Source: Chrysomallon squamiferum (Eukaryota > Mollusca > Gastropoda > Neomphalida > Peltospiridae). Taken from it: a DNA stretch of 50,000 bases. The notes under the pieces are model-generated. The model was given only the letters and a program-made list of their open reading frames with translations. It was not told the DNA's origin and made no database searches. Where the stretch lies: NCBI GenBank assembly GCA_012295275.1, contig CM022669.1, forward strand, positions 14,515,172 through 14,565,171. The letters run 5' to 3'. The translations under genes were made by a program, and so were the position numbers. This document shows, one piece after another, positions 1 to 27,354 of this stretch (position 1 is its first letter; each line of letters opens with the position of its first letter).

Positions 1-62
<62 letters not shown>
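1..62. repeat. (CT)n microsatellite
   Basis: A pure CT dinucleotide run starts at the window edge, so its full length is unknown. It is followed by unique sequence and then a CAT/TTA trinucleotide tract at about 187-292 that ends directly at the splice acceptor of the repeat-protein exon. Confidence 0.97.
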
Positions 63-65
<3 letters not shown>

Positions 66-186
66 TTCTGCTGCTGTTATTGCAACCACTAAAGTTATTA
101 TTATGAATTAATTAATATTATTGCAGAAAGTGAAGTAACTGTTTATTTTTCCACTGCAATTTACTGCTTTTTTTAACGTGCATAAT

Positions 187-190
187 CATT

Positions 191-225
<35 letters not shown>

Positions 226-255
226 TATCATTATTATTATTATTATTACTATTAC

Positions 256-292
<37 letters not shown>
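187..292. repeat. (CAT)n/(TTA)n trinucleotide tract
   Basis: Trinucleotide repeat shifting from CAT to TTA units. It sits immediately upstream of the TTCAG acceptor at 291-295 and takes the place of a normal polypyrimidine tract. Confidence 0.95.
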
Positions 293-295
<3 letters not shown>

Positions 296-296
<1 letters not shown>

Positions 297-1650
297 ATTC
301 TGGAGAAAGTAGTGCAGTAAAAGTGGGAGCATTCGTACAAAATCAACCAAAACATACTCATAAGGCTAAGAAATCTGTCCATAAAGTAAAAAAATTCATT
401 CATAAGGCCAAGAAATCTTCACATAAAGCCAAGAAATCTTCACATAAAGCCAAGAAATCTTCACATAAAGTCAAGCAATCTATACATAAGGCCAAGAAAT
501 CTTCACATAAAGTCAAGCAATCTATACATAAGGCCAAGGAATCTAATCATAAGGCCAAGGAATCTAATCATAAGGCCAAGAACTCTATACATAAGGTGAA
601 GAAATCGCCGCACAAGGTCAAGAAATCTTATACATAAAGCCATAAAATCTGTACATAAGGCCATCTGTACATAAGGCCAAAAAATCTGTACATAAGGCCA
701 ACAAATCTGTACATAAAGCCATAAAATCTGTACATAAGGCCAACAAATCTATACATAAGGCCAACAAATCTGAACATAAGGCCAAGAAATCGGACCATAA
801 GGTTAAAAAATTCGTACACAAGAAATCTATACATAAAGCCAAGAATTCTGCTCATAAAGTTAACAAATCTTCACAAAAGGCCAAGAAATCTTCACATAAG
901 GTTAGGAAATATTCACACAAGAAGGCCAAGAAACCTATACATAATGCCAAAAAATTCATACATAAATCCAAGAAATCTATACATAAGGCAAAGAAATCTG
1001 CTCATAAGGTCAACAAATCTTCAGATAGGGCCAAGATATCTTCACATAAAGCCAAGATATCTTCACATAAAGCCAAGATATCTTCAGATAAAGCCAAGAA
1101 ATTTATACATAAGGCCAAGAAATCTTCACATAAGGCCAAGAAATTTGTGCATAATGCCAAGAAATCTATACATAATGCCAAGAAACCTGTTCACAAAGCC
1201 AGAAATCCTTTCCACAAGTCCAAAAAAGTTGTGCATAAGGCCAAAACGGACATAGTCCATAAGGCCCATGAGATCCATCATGCCCATAAGGCTAAAAAGG
1301 CTATAATGCATAAAGCCAACAAGGCCGTAATCCATAAGGCTAAAAAGGCTATAATCCATAAAGCCAACAAGGCCGTAATCCATAAGGCTAAAAAGGCTGT
1401 AATCCATAAAGCCAACAAGGCCGTAATCCATGAGGCCATGAAGTTGGCCATCATCCATAAGGTCGAGAAGGCCTCACATAACTCCAAGAATTCAAGAAAT
1501 AAAAAGCATCATGAAGAGGCAAAGCATCCGAAGTTGAAAATATCGGAAGTGAAGTCACCGAAAGAGAAGAAGTCACCGAAACCAAGAAAGGCGACGCGTC
1601 CGAAGAAAACCACGAAGTGGAGGAAATGGCTTGGCTTAAGTGACTATTAA
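296..1650 (+). CDS. Lys/His-rich heptad-repeat basic protein, 3' exon (partial, frame broken)
   Basis: The exon appears to start at 296 after an AG acceptor (codons DSGESSAVKVG) and to end at the stop at 1648-1650. Earlier exons and the start codon lie outside the window. The protein is about 50 tandem seven-residue units of the type HKAKKSx, where x is mostly S, I or V, encoded by a 21-bp minisatellite. Later units change to HKAxKAV/I. The unique C-terminus has SPKEKK and SPKPRK motifs and ends WRKWLGLSDY. The frame is open from 296 to 637 (stop) and, in another frame, from 661 to 1650; two small length changes lie between. SPKK-like motifs and high Lys content recall H1-like or protamine-like sperm chromatin proteins, but a secreted basic structural protein is equally possible. 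No family is recognised. AATAAA at 1689 could be its poly(A) signal. Confidence 0.6.
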
Positions 1651-2166
1651 GCATGTTTCAAGAGAAACGTAGAGAAATTTGCTTTATAAATAAAAATCCC
1701 GAGTTTTCTCTTACTCGATTTTGACCGAATTGTTTTTTTGTTTTTATTTGTTTGTGATAATAATAATAATAACAACAACAGAGCAGCAACAACAGCAACA
1801 ACAACAACCACAACAACAACAATAATAATAATAATAGTAATCAAAATAAAAAAACAAAACGAAACAAAAGAAAGAAGACGAAAAAAAGAGAAAAAAAATA
1901 TTCTGGATTAGATTTTCTTTTCCTTTTTCTTCTTCCTCTTCCCCCCCCACCCGCATACCTATGTTACGAGAGAAGAAAGTCAATACTTCCTGGTCTGTTT
2001 TTTTATTATCTTTCATTATAACGACTCAGTCTTTGTTAAACCAGTCGATGAATAGGAAATAGTATAATGGATTCTGCCAAGCGTTACGCCTGAATTCTAA
2101 CACGTATATTAGCTACCAGATATTAAACATATAATGTATTTAAAAAATAAATAAATAAAATAAAGA

Positions 2167-2167
<1 letters not shown>

Positions 2168-2253
<86 letters not shown>

Positions 2254-2316
2254 ATGTAAATAAATAAATAAATAAATAAATAAGTAATATAAAAATAAAT
2301 AAATAAAGGAAAAAGG
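2168..2316. repeat. (AAT)n/(AAAT)n tract
   Basis: AAT units give way to a long AAAT tetranucleotide array with two short interruptions. Confidence 0.95.
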
Positions 2317-3305
2317 ATAAGTTTGGTTTTAGGTAAAAAGATAACGGTAGGGAAATTAACAAGATATACGACTGTGGTTTGTTGGATTGTATGTTTACAA
2401 CGACTATTGGCATTTCATAAACACATATACAACACAGATAAATACACAGGTACATACATTCACATGCACACACATGTATATAAACACGCAACGGTGGCCG
2501 TAATAGTCGATATTATAAACAGTGAATCATTTCTACACACACACACACACATTGATAAATTGATAAATAAATAGATATTTAAAATTAATAATTACAATAT
2601 AGTTGTTTTTTTTACTTTATCTGTCGAGCTAGCTATTTGTCTCTGTTTGCATGTCAGTCTACTATTTATTAATTAATTTATTAATTATTATTATTATTAT
2701 TATTTTTTTTTTTTTTTTTTTTTTTGGCTTAGGAATTTTGTGCAACAGCTTTTAGGTAAAATGTCTTATCTATCAAGAAGAACAATATGCTTTTTCTAAT
2801 TTTTTCTTCTTTTTCTAAATTGTTTTATTATTATTTTTAATGTTGCACAGTATTCAAAAAAAATAAAATAAATAAATAAATATATATAATAAAATAAATT
2901 TCAAACATTAAAAGAAGACCAAGTGTGAAAAAAACATTTAAAGATAATTTATATATATAAATAAATTGTAAAGTAATTCCCTTTATCTTTATAGCCTGAG
3001 AAGAGTAAAATAATTCCAGTGATCGATCTTTGTCATAGGCCTGTTTTATTTCCAGCTAGTATGGAATTCCCATAAGCTCTGTAATAGATCGTGTGGTATC
3101 GGCGGGTCGATTTCTCTAAGAGGAGCCTTGCCTTTTTATCGTTCCACATTTTAAAAATAAAATAAAACAATGAGTTTATAAATACTTGTAAAATAAAGAA
3201 TGCAGTCTTCACTGGCATGTGTATGACTGTCGCATTCCATATACTCTCCGTTAGTAATTGCACGTAGGTCTTGTGGATTATTCACACTTTATATTAATAT
3301 TATCC

Positions 3306-3308
<3 letters not shown>

Positions 3309-3352
<44 letters not shown>
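3309..3352. repeat. (GT)n microsatellite
   Basis: Uninterrupted GT dinucleotide run of about 44 bp. Confidence 0.97.
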
Positions 3353-3353
<1 letters not shown>

Positions 3354-4205
3354 TTTTTCGATTATCATAAAATAAAGTGATATGAATCCTAAAATAAATG
3401 TTTATTGCAATAAGAATTAAACTTGATTACCAGAATAGGGCAATATATATAGCCTATATCACGAGTAAAATAAGTTTTTCTTGAGATGATGATGAAAATT
3501 CAGAAACTTTTTATATTCCTTCAACAACAACATAGTATAATAATCCGATCCCTTTAAAAAAAAAGAAGAAAAAAGTGGCATGTTATACCATTGTTAAATT
3601 GTATAGATACACATTTATAGTGACATTCTGCTATTGCTCTAAGCAAATAGCTATAATATATGTCAAGGACTAGCTCATTTGAAAGAAGGTAAACGGTATC
3701 TGTATAATTATAATTATTTATTTTTTTTATTCATCTTTCAATGATATTAAAACACCTGTCCCCCACAAAATAAAAAATAAAATAAAATAAAAAACCTACA
3801 CAAAAACAACAACCAAAACCTAAAACAAAACAACAATATTATTATAATTATTATATATTGTTAATAAACTATTTCAGTTTTTCTTTTTCTTTTTATCTTA
3901 TTTATTTTCTTTCATATGCTAAAAATTAAATGTTATTTTGACATACAGGAAATATTTCTTTTCTGTAGCAATAAAAGATGGAAAATTTTACAAGCCAGCC
4001 AATAATTTTCCTATAGTGAAATTTCGCAAGACTTCAATAATATGCAAATTATTTGTGTCATGACTCAAAATGGAGTTCGATTCAAGTCTTTATAGCTGTG
4101 AGGGGGTTAACATCCGGGTTTCTTAACCGGATATGCGTATTTTATTAATAACAATTTACTATCTGGTTAATAAACATATACAGTATAAGTATTCTACGCT
4201 AGTTA

Positions 4206-19039
<14,834 letters not shown>

Positions 19040-19184
19040 ATCCAGCCTCTCAAGTTAACTGCTTCGTGGTGGCCTTTTTTTTTTTTTTTCTCTCCCAGAT
19101 CCTACCCACATCACTAAACATCGTCACGTACAACAGTACACGTTGGTGGGAAAAATTAAAAAAAAAAGATTCAAAATGTTTTAT

Positions 19185-19510
19185 TATTAACAGCATTATG
19201 GAGGATCACTGAACAACTCGCTAACACACTTGAGGGAAAAAAAATAAAAAAAAAAAATATATATATATATATATTGATTTTTGATAGTATCACTGAAATC
19301 ACCAAACAACTCTGGCATCACATAATAACACTTGATGGAAATTCCGAAGCAAATATTGGTTTATTGACAGTTTCGAGGGGAATCCTTAAACAGCCTTTCT
19401 ACCACACACGTGATGGAAAATCACCAACAAAGAATTATTGATTTATTTGAAAGTATCAAGGGAATTTGCTGAACAGCCTTGCTATCACATAATTTCCATT
19501 TGTCAGAGAA
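19185..19510 (+). repeat. Degenerate 83-93-bp tandem repeat in NEDD4 3' UTR
   Basis: Four diverged copies share a core of the form CTGAACA(A/G)C-CT--CTA-CACA--TTGATGG, at about 19208, 19301, 19384 and 19468. They begin about 150 bp after the stop codon. Confidence 0.65.
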
Positions 19511-19746
19511 TTACCGAACAGATTAAATAAACAAAAATTGATTGATTTTATTTATCACTAATCAACTTTGGTGTGACACAGTATTATGTGTGACTCAAGA
19601 CTGATCCCAGATGGGGAAACAAAAGAGTTTGAAAATCCTGCAAATAATTGTTTAAATTTTTTGATGAGTCTTAGGAATCCGACAAGAAGAATCATTTAAT
19701 GAATAATGCAATGACACTTAACAGGTTATATAATATGGGTGGAAAC

Positions 19747-19783
<37 letters not shown>

Positions 19784-20336
19784 TCGTCATCATCTTTGAC
19801 ATCGTATTTTCATTCCACTACAAGAACATTCTGTGGTAAAAAAAACAGCATCTTGTGATGCATTCTGAAAGCTCAAGAAAAAAAACCATTTGCTGCAGGT
19901 CACAAGTGTGAACATCCATGTTGTGAATTTTGTTATATTTTTTTTTTTTTTTTTTTTTTTTCCTGCTGTATCAGTCGGACATTCTATTATTATTGTTTTT
20001 ATATCATCATCATCATCATCATCATTATTTTTGTTATTGATATTATTATTATTATCATCATCATCATTTTATTATATTTTATTATTATTTTTAGTATTAT
20101 TAATATTATCATTTTTGTTATATATTATTATTTTTATTAGTATTATTATTACATTATTATTATTATTAATAGTAGTAGTAGTAGTAGCATTACTGTATCA
20201 GTCTAAGTGTAAACATTATTAATATTTTGTACATAGTATACTACAGACACTGATTGTTATTTTCACTGATGCATTTATAGTACATTTCTGTTTCAGAATA
20301 GAACCCATTTATTATTACATGTATATTTGTATTTTT

Positions 20337-20367
20337 ACCTACCTACCTACCTACCTACCTACCTACC
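20337..20367. repeat. (CCTA)n microsatellite
   Basis: Short pure tetranucleotide array downstream of NEDD4. Confidence 0.95.
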
Positions 20368-22610
20368 AATCAAACCACTATTTTAACCGTCATTCCACTC
20401 ACACAATCAAATTGTCCATTCTAAAGTCTTCACATTAAATATTACATCAGTCAAGACATTTATATATGTGAGCAAATGTAAGCAGTATGCATAATGTTGA
20501 ATTTATTAAATATATTTAACAGAATAGCTATGCATGCACACACAACACACACAGGCTTATTTATTATTAATTGTTTTTTTCTTTTAGTTGGTATGGGTAT
20601 ATAGAGCTCAGAATAACATAATACAGAGAGAGAGACAGACAGACAGACATAGAAACAGTATTTCAGCTTGGAAGATAAACTGAAAAAAATAAAAGTAAAC
20701 ACAGATACGCACAAATGTACACCACCTTTTTTTTTAAACATTTTTAAATATTAATATTATAAATAAAATAGCAGTTACTACAATATTTAATCAGTTTAAT
20801 ATTTCTTATTAAAGAATTTATGAGTATTACTGTAATGTAAACAGCATTTAGTTGGTATGTTATAAGTATTATTTAAACGTTGATATTAACGGAATTGTTG
20901 GAGTAAATGGATGCTTTTTTTTTTATGTTTTGTTTTATAAATGTTTAGATAAACACTTTCAATTTATTTCATCATTTTAACATAACCTTTACTTTTCAAT
21001 TATGAAAGTGATCTCAAATTAAAAAGGTGTATATAAGTGTAATTATTAATGAACTTTTTGAACATCTAAGCACGTGATTCATTAATAAGAATTTTTTTTT
21101 TTTTTACATGAAATAATGGAACAAAAAAACCTTCAATTTTTTTATTTCATGTTCATGTATTTTTTTGCATCTGTGTCCCAATTTTTATATATATATATAT
21201 TTTAATTATTTACTTTTATTTTTATTTCTTTTTTTCAAATCTATTTTATACTATATTTTTACTACTATTTTAACTTTTTTTTTTTTTTTTTTTTTAATTT
21301 TTTTTTTTAATTATTTTTTTTTTTCATTAAAATTCTTATATTATTTATTATCATTAATATGAGATTTTTTGATTTTGTGATAACTTATATAAAAACTTAT
21401 TTATTATTCATATGATTTGGTAAAATTATACATTGATGATTGATCATCATAGGTGTGTAGATACATTATTGTGTGTATTATGAGTTTTATATTTTGTATT
21501 GTTTTTTTGTTGTTTTTGTTGTTTTTTTAAATAATTTTTTCAAATCATATTTGTATTTTGCTGGTGTGTTTTTTTTTTTTTTTTTTTTTTAAATAATTAT
21601 TTCATTTCAGCACTCTTGATTTACAGTACAACAATAAAATTTATTTAAACAGATTGTATTTAATATTACTATAAAGAATTTTGGTGCAAATATATTTTAA
21701 CTATTGAGAAAGCCAAATACTGGCACTGTATATAGAAAACAATGCTTTTATTAGAATATTTATTTATTTTCATACGTTTATTCATTTAATTTAAAACTTT
21801 CACTCAGTCTGGATATTCATTATCCCAAAAACAAAGAAAAGAAAATGTTTAAGATGCAGCCTAATAATGTAAATAAATAAAAATTAACAAAAATAGGTAA
21901 AACTAAAAATAGGTAAAACTTTTGAATATGCTTATAAAGTTTATTAAAAAAATATTTTCACTCTCAAATTTTTGATGAAACTATGATTCAGCTTATAAAT
22001 TAAAAATAAAAATTTTACTTATTGCATTTGCATAACAAATATATTTGAAGATTTAAAAAAAACTAAACTTTCTAGTTCATATATACTGTTCAAAAATAAT
22101 AATGTAGACATGTATTTCTTATATATTTTTTTTTTTTTTTAAAAATATATATATGTAAATATTTAATTAACAAAATAATGTTAAAGTTCTTTTCTACATT
22201 TATTTTATGAATTCAATCAGGCTAATAAGTACGAGGGTGTCAGATGTTGCTTGTCAAACAAAACATATTGTGCAACTTTTCCTAAATCCTAAAACATATT
22301 GTGTCTTTCAGTCATTTACCAAATATATGTATTATTTTTTTTTTCCCATGTATAAAAGTAGTATGTGCTTGTATAGCTATTTAATACAGAGGCAATTTTA
22401 TTCGGATTTATTTAAAATTATTATTATTACATTTTTCATTCGTGATTTGTTTATAGTGGTATATTTATTACTAACATTGATTTTTCGATGATACTGAAAT
22501 ATTATGTGTTTTTGTGTATCATATATGTAATATAATTGATGTAAATTTTGACTTTTATTATGCAATGTTGTTTGGTCTGTGCACCCTGAATAGTTCGGGA
22601 TTTAACGGTG

Positions 22611-22641
<31 letters not shown>

Positions 22642-22861
22642 GTTATTCCACAACTGTCAGGGTAAAAAAAAAGTAAAATAATGATTCAAAATAATAAAAT
22701 AATCCAGAAGTATTGTTTGAGCTAGTTATTGTTTAATCAGACAGCACGAATCATCGATCAGACTGCTTGAATTCGCTGCACATGCACGTGTACACAAACA
22801 AACGCATCCACACATACACACACTAACAAAACAAAATAGAAATAAATGAATAATAATAATA

Positions 22862-22892
<31 letters not shown>

Positions 22893-23186
22893 ATTATTGT
22901 TAATAATAATAATAAAAATTACTACAACAACAGGAAAAACAAAAAACAAAAGCTGTATTAAAATACACACACGCACACGCACGTACACGGAGAGAGAACT
23001 TATTAAATTACACTATTTCATCACGTATATTCAGTGTAATTTATTAAATTAGTACACGTATTAATATATTGTTGTTTAATAAGCAAGCAAAATAAATAAA
23101 TAAAGATCAACTAATATATATCATAGATTCTTTTATTGTTGTTGTTTAATAACTAAACAAAGTAAGTAAATAAATTAATTAATTAA

Positions 23187-23390
23187 TTAAAATTTAAATT
23201 TATAAAGTGTATTTATCTTGCAGATCAGACAAATTATTTTAACGCCTTTGGCTGGAGTCACAGCCTTTGTCGACTCCTTCTGCTTCAGCATGGTACATAT
23301 CGTAGAAGTCCTACGCTTGTACTGCCTTGCTGAATCGACTACATACACACCTCGCCCATTTTTTCCCCGTGATTTCATGTTTTCAGTCAA
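23187..23390 (-). pseudogene. Tigger-like transposase N-terminal HTH fragment
   Basis: An open frame covering about 45 residues of a CENP-B-type DNA-binding domain (RQYKRRTSTICTMLKQKE, then AVTPAKGVK). The residues before it (MKSRGKNGRGVYVVDS) only partly match and the nucleotide sequence upstream suggests earlier frameshifts. The last residues run out of the element into flanking AT-rich DNA. Not expected to be functional. Confidence 0.7.
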
Positions 23391-23681
23391 TGGACATCAT
23401 CCGCTTCTTCTTCTCAGCACAGTCCTTCGCGATCCATGGTCAGAAGAAAGAAATTTGGGCAAAACACGAACACAACACAACAGAGATGTTTCTATGGCTA
23501 GGTAACCACATGAAGTAAATGAGTGAGACGCGGAATGCTGGCCGGATATTTTGTTGTTCGCTAAGCCAACTAGCGGCGGCATATCTGAAGCTCGCTCGTA
23601 ACTCGGATTTGTGCTCGCAACTCAAAGCAAACAATCGCCAATTCATAAGTTGGGGCACTCGTAAGTCAAGGTACCACTGTA
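23225..23681 (-). mobile_element. Truncated, decayed Tigger/pogo-like DNA transposon
   Basis: On the minus strand the element begins after a TA at 23680-23681 with CAGTGGTACCTTGACTTACG, a TIR of the Tigger/pogo type, followed by about 250 bp of GC-richer leader and then coding remains. The peptide at 23187-23390 (minus) includes ARQYKRRTSTICTMLKQKE, which resembles the N-terminal CENP-B/psq-type helix-turn-helix of Tigger transposases. Upstream coding is frameshifted. The rest of the transposase and the other TIR are missing; the homology stops near 23225 in AT-rich DNA. It is an inactive fossil. Confidence 0.75.
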
Positions 23682-24548
23682 CATTAATAATAATAAGAAG
23701 AAGAATAAGAAGAAGAAGAAGACGAAGAAGAAGAAAAACATACGAAGAAAAACAGTAAAAACTCCTTTAAAATAAAAACAGAAAGAAAAAGAAAAAAAAG
23801 TAAGAAACGTTAAACAGAAAAAAAAAAAAAAAAAAAAAGAAAGAAAAAGAGAACATGATAACAAAATGTCAAAACGGTCTGAAGTTGAAGATGTTACTGA
23901 TTTTCATTATTTTTTTTCCTTTTCTCCGCACAAGACACAAGTGTCGAAACCAGTCCACCATTATTGACTAAATAATTCGAAAATCGTCTGAAAGATACTT
24001 ACTGTTACGAAATCGTTAATATTACCAAGTAAACACGAAATCATAAAGTCACTCGATCTGCATTCGTACTTCCGGACTTCTCACGAATATTGATTAAATA
24101 AAGTGTAAGTGAACTTCGCGATTTATTTTTGTTTTTAGAACTGCTTAAATTCACTCTTCTCAATTACTTCTTTTTATTATTATTATTATTATTATTTTTA
24201 TTTTATTTTTATTAATATATTATAAATAGTGAATTTTATTTTGTTGTGTTCTGTGTTACGTTTGGATGCTATTTGTGTTCATTATCAATCAATGAATCGA
24301 TTATCGATGAGCGACAAAGAGTTAAAAGTAACGTTCTGTCTCAACTGGTCATACGAACTTTGAATTACCGAAGGAAAATGTAAGTACATTCTGCAGTTTA
24401 TAATTTACTGAGTTCGTATTAAACTTTTACTAAAATTTATGTTTTTTTTTGTTGTACTTGCTGCTGTTGTTATTTTAAATGTTTAATAATAATAATAATG
24501 ATGATGATGATGATGATGATGATGATAATAATAACAACAACAATAATA

Positions 24549-24581
<33 letters not shown>

Positions 24582-25454
24582 TATTATTATTATTATTAAT
24601 TTTAAATTAAATTACATATTTTAGTTGTTTTTGTTCTTTTTTCAGTTTTCTTCTTTTCTTGTGTTTCTTTCTTTTGTTATTTTAATTATATATCTAATTT
24701 TTAAATGTTTTATTTATTCTTTTTATAATGTATTAAGTAATCGAAAAGCCTCTATGGAAAAAATCAAATCAAAATGAATCAAAATGAAATATAAATAAAA
24801 AAAATATTAATATTATAGTTTTCAAATTATTTATTAATTTTATATAAAAAAACAACAACAACAAAACAATCTATTTAGAACAAGCAGTTTAATGAAAGAA
24901 AAAGAAAAAGAAATTCTTCGTAATAAATTGAAATAAATAAATGGATATCGAAAGGAAAGTAATATAATATAATATTATATACATTCACTTATTAAGTAAT
25001 TAATTTTATTACTACTAAATTTATATTAATTTTTTAATTATTTATTACATTTAGTCATTTTGAAAAATATTAAATATCAAAAATTTAAACATTTTTACAA
25101 TATTTCATTTTAGCTGTTGACAAAGCTTGAATCGTAACATTATAACACGAAATCTACATAAATATATCGAAGGTCTAGGAGTAAATCAATAAAAATTATT
25201 TGCACCTGAGAACTAAATCTGAATTGTCTTTGCTAGAGAGAGAGAGTTGTACCTGTATTTTCAATTATGAAAAATATAAAACGTTTTAGAAAAAAAGATG
25301 ATATAACGTAAGTAACTCGGTCGATGCGTTTCCGCTAATGACGTTTTCGTTTTTGTGGAAATGCGAACGAAATCATCGTTGTGAAAAATCTATTTCGTTC
25401 TCTTTGTTCGTTTTTAATGCTCTTTTCCTTACTTTTCTTTTCTTTGCTTATTTC

Positions 25455-25455
<1 letters not shown>

Positions 25456-25513
<58 letters not shown>

Positions 25514-25515
25514 TT
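25456..25515. repeat. (TTA)n microsatellite
   Basis: Pure TTA run, about 60 bp, about 250 bp before the inverted-repeat element. Confidence 0.95.
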
Positions 25516-25768
25516 ATTATTATTCTTTATTTCTTTCTTTTGTTTGTTTCTTTTATTATTTTAAATTATTATTTTTTTCTTTTTTCTTTCATGAGGTTTT
25601 TTTTTCATTTTTTTTCTGCACCGTTCTTATTTTTATTTGTGGAGAAATTTGTTTCTAATCCTAACCTTGTTTATTTATTTATTTATCATCTTCTTTATTC
25701 TTATAGTAGTAGTACTAGCAGCAGCAGTAGTAGTAGTAGCAGCAGTTGTAGTACTAGTACTTGGAGTA

Positions 25769-26092
25769 CAGGTACCGGCCCAATTATTCGGCGTCCTCGA
25801 ATCCGGAAAGACCAGAAAACCGGAAACCTTTTTCTCGACGCTATTTTCATAGTTCGCGCGCGCGGGTGTTGTCCTCACCAGGCCGGAACTACTCTTTCAA
25901 GCCTCGTGGCGTTCATTCACTCGCCGCACTGTTTACGTTTCGAGTCGCCACAGTAGTGATCTTCAATTTTCTTTATGTTTTTAATTTTAAAATGTTTATG
26001 CCTAATTATTTACGTATTTAGATGCCTTGGAAAATCCAGGAATCCGGAATGCCTCAGGCCCCAAGGAGTCCGGATAATTGGTCCGATACCTG
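25769..26092. mobile_element. 324-bp nonautonomous DNA transposon (MITE) with TA target duplication
   Basis: The left end CAGGTACCGGCCCAATTA (25769-) and the reverse complement of the right end CAGGTATCGGACCAATTA (ending 26092) match for 23 bp with three differences. TA dinucleotides flank both ends at 25767-25768 and 26093-26094. CAG-starting TIRs with a TA target duplication are typical of Tigger/pogo elements. The interior is GC-rich (CGCGCGCG near 25855) and codes for nothing recognisable. The element ends 395 bp before the start codon of the PAN/lectin gene and could supply promoter sequence; that is speculation. Confidence 0.85.
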
Positions 26093-26487
26093 TAGTAGTA
26101 GTTATTAATAATAATATTATGGATAGGTGGATTATAGATTAACAAATTTGATTTTATGTTATGTTGGTTGATATAACTATTGCTCTGATTACGTTTCTTT
26201 CTTTGCACACCACATAACAAATAAAACGGGGGAAAAATAAGAAAAAAGATAAGAGCTCATATTGTCTACATGTATGCGAGTTATTGATACATTAAAAAAC
26301 ATTAAACATGTACATGTATATGTAGGCTATGTCAAATTATATGTCATTATCACACACACACACACCCCTTTTCAATATGTTTTTCTTTCTCTCTCCCTTA
26401 TTCACACACAAAGACTGAGAGACATATATATATATATATATCTATTTTATTTATTTTAAAGATAATCAGAACAGAGAGTTTCCCGCC

Positions 26488-26845
26488 ATGGTTATTATAC
26501 AGATCACGTGTTTCTTACTTCTGCTTCAAGACGTCTGTTCTAGAAACTTCCTCGCCAAAGTTATTCCGGAAATGAACGACATGATTCCGACAACCAGCGA
26601 TATAAAAGTCAGCTCTTCGGAAGAGTGCGCGATCTTCTGCGCCGATGACGTCACGTGCGCTTCTTTTTCGTACAGCGACAAAGAGAAGAAATGTTTTCTA
26701 TCCTCTTTCGAGTTTAAGTCAGACTTCAAGGAATTTATCAAACAGGAAACTGGACAACAGTATAAACACTTCGTTCTTAACGAATGTACGGGCATTTTGT
26801 ATTTAATTTGGCATTATCGCTTTGTTCAGTTTCGCAGAACGCATG

Positions 26846-26893
<48 letters not shown>

Positions 26894-27220
26894 CAACACG
26901 CACTGACAAAAATAAACATAAACACACCAACACACACATTCCTACTCAAAAATTAACTTTAAATCTTTGTTGAGTTTTTCACTTATAATACATACATAAT
27001 TTATATATCCATCAATATATATATATATATATATACATACATATATACATAAATATACACATACGTAATGCATACATACATACATACATTTAGTCATTCA
27101 GTAATCCATCCATACGTAAGCACATGCATATATGACCCATCCATCCATCCATCCATCCATTCATACATGAATGCATATGCTAATATACATTAATGCACGT
27201 ACATTACTGCACCAGTAACA

Positions 27221-27256
<36 letters not shown>

Positions 27257-27283
27257 CATTATTATTATTATTATCATTATCAG

Positions 27284-27354
<71 letters not shown>

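Larger units (their letters stand above)
1651..4205. other. Intergenic region, microsatellite-rich, no gene seen
   Basis: Contains AAC/AAT runs (about 1757-1835), AAT/AAAT runs (about 2168-2316), short CA runs, a (GT)n tract at 3309-3352 and poly-T stretches. Six-frame reading gives only low-complexity open frames. A 6-bp perfect stem (ATCCGG/CCGGAT) lies near 4112-4132, shortly before the NEDD4 start. No promoter element could be assigned. Confidence 0.75.
19040..22610 (+). other. NEDD4 3' UTR and downstream AT-rich region
   Basis: No coding exon is seen after the NEDD4 stop. The region is AT-rich with poly-T runs (for example 19751-19790), TAT/ATC trinucleotides at about 19985-20190, a CCTA tetranucleotide array at 20337-20367 and TA runs. 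Candidate AATAAA at 21633-21638; the true transcript end is not clear. Confidence 0.6.
22611..26487. other. Intergenic region with transposon remnants
   Basis: Between NEDD4 and the PAN/lectin gene I see no gene. It holds poly-A/poly-T runs, AAG-rich sequence near 23695-23750, GAT/AAT repeats at 24485-24600, (TTA)n at 25456-25515, and two DNA-transposon remnants described separately. Confidence 0.7.

Noticed and set aside
618-1458. Minus-strand frames reading GLMYRF-type repeats
   Set aside because: They are the complement of the 21-bp repeat; the plus strand has the acceptor, the unique C-terminus and the poly(A) signal.
22207-22491. 94-codon hydrophobic frame downstream of NEDD4
   Set aside because: Rich in Phe, Ile and Tyr as expected from AT-rich DNA; no initiation context or similarity.
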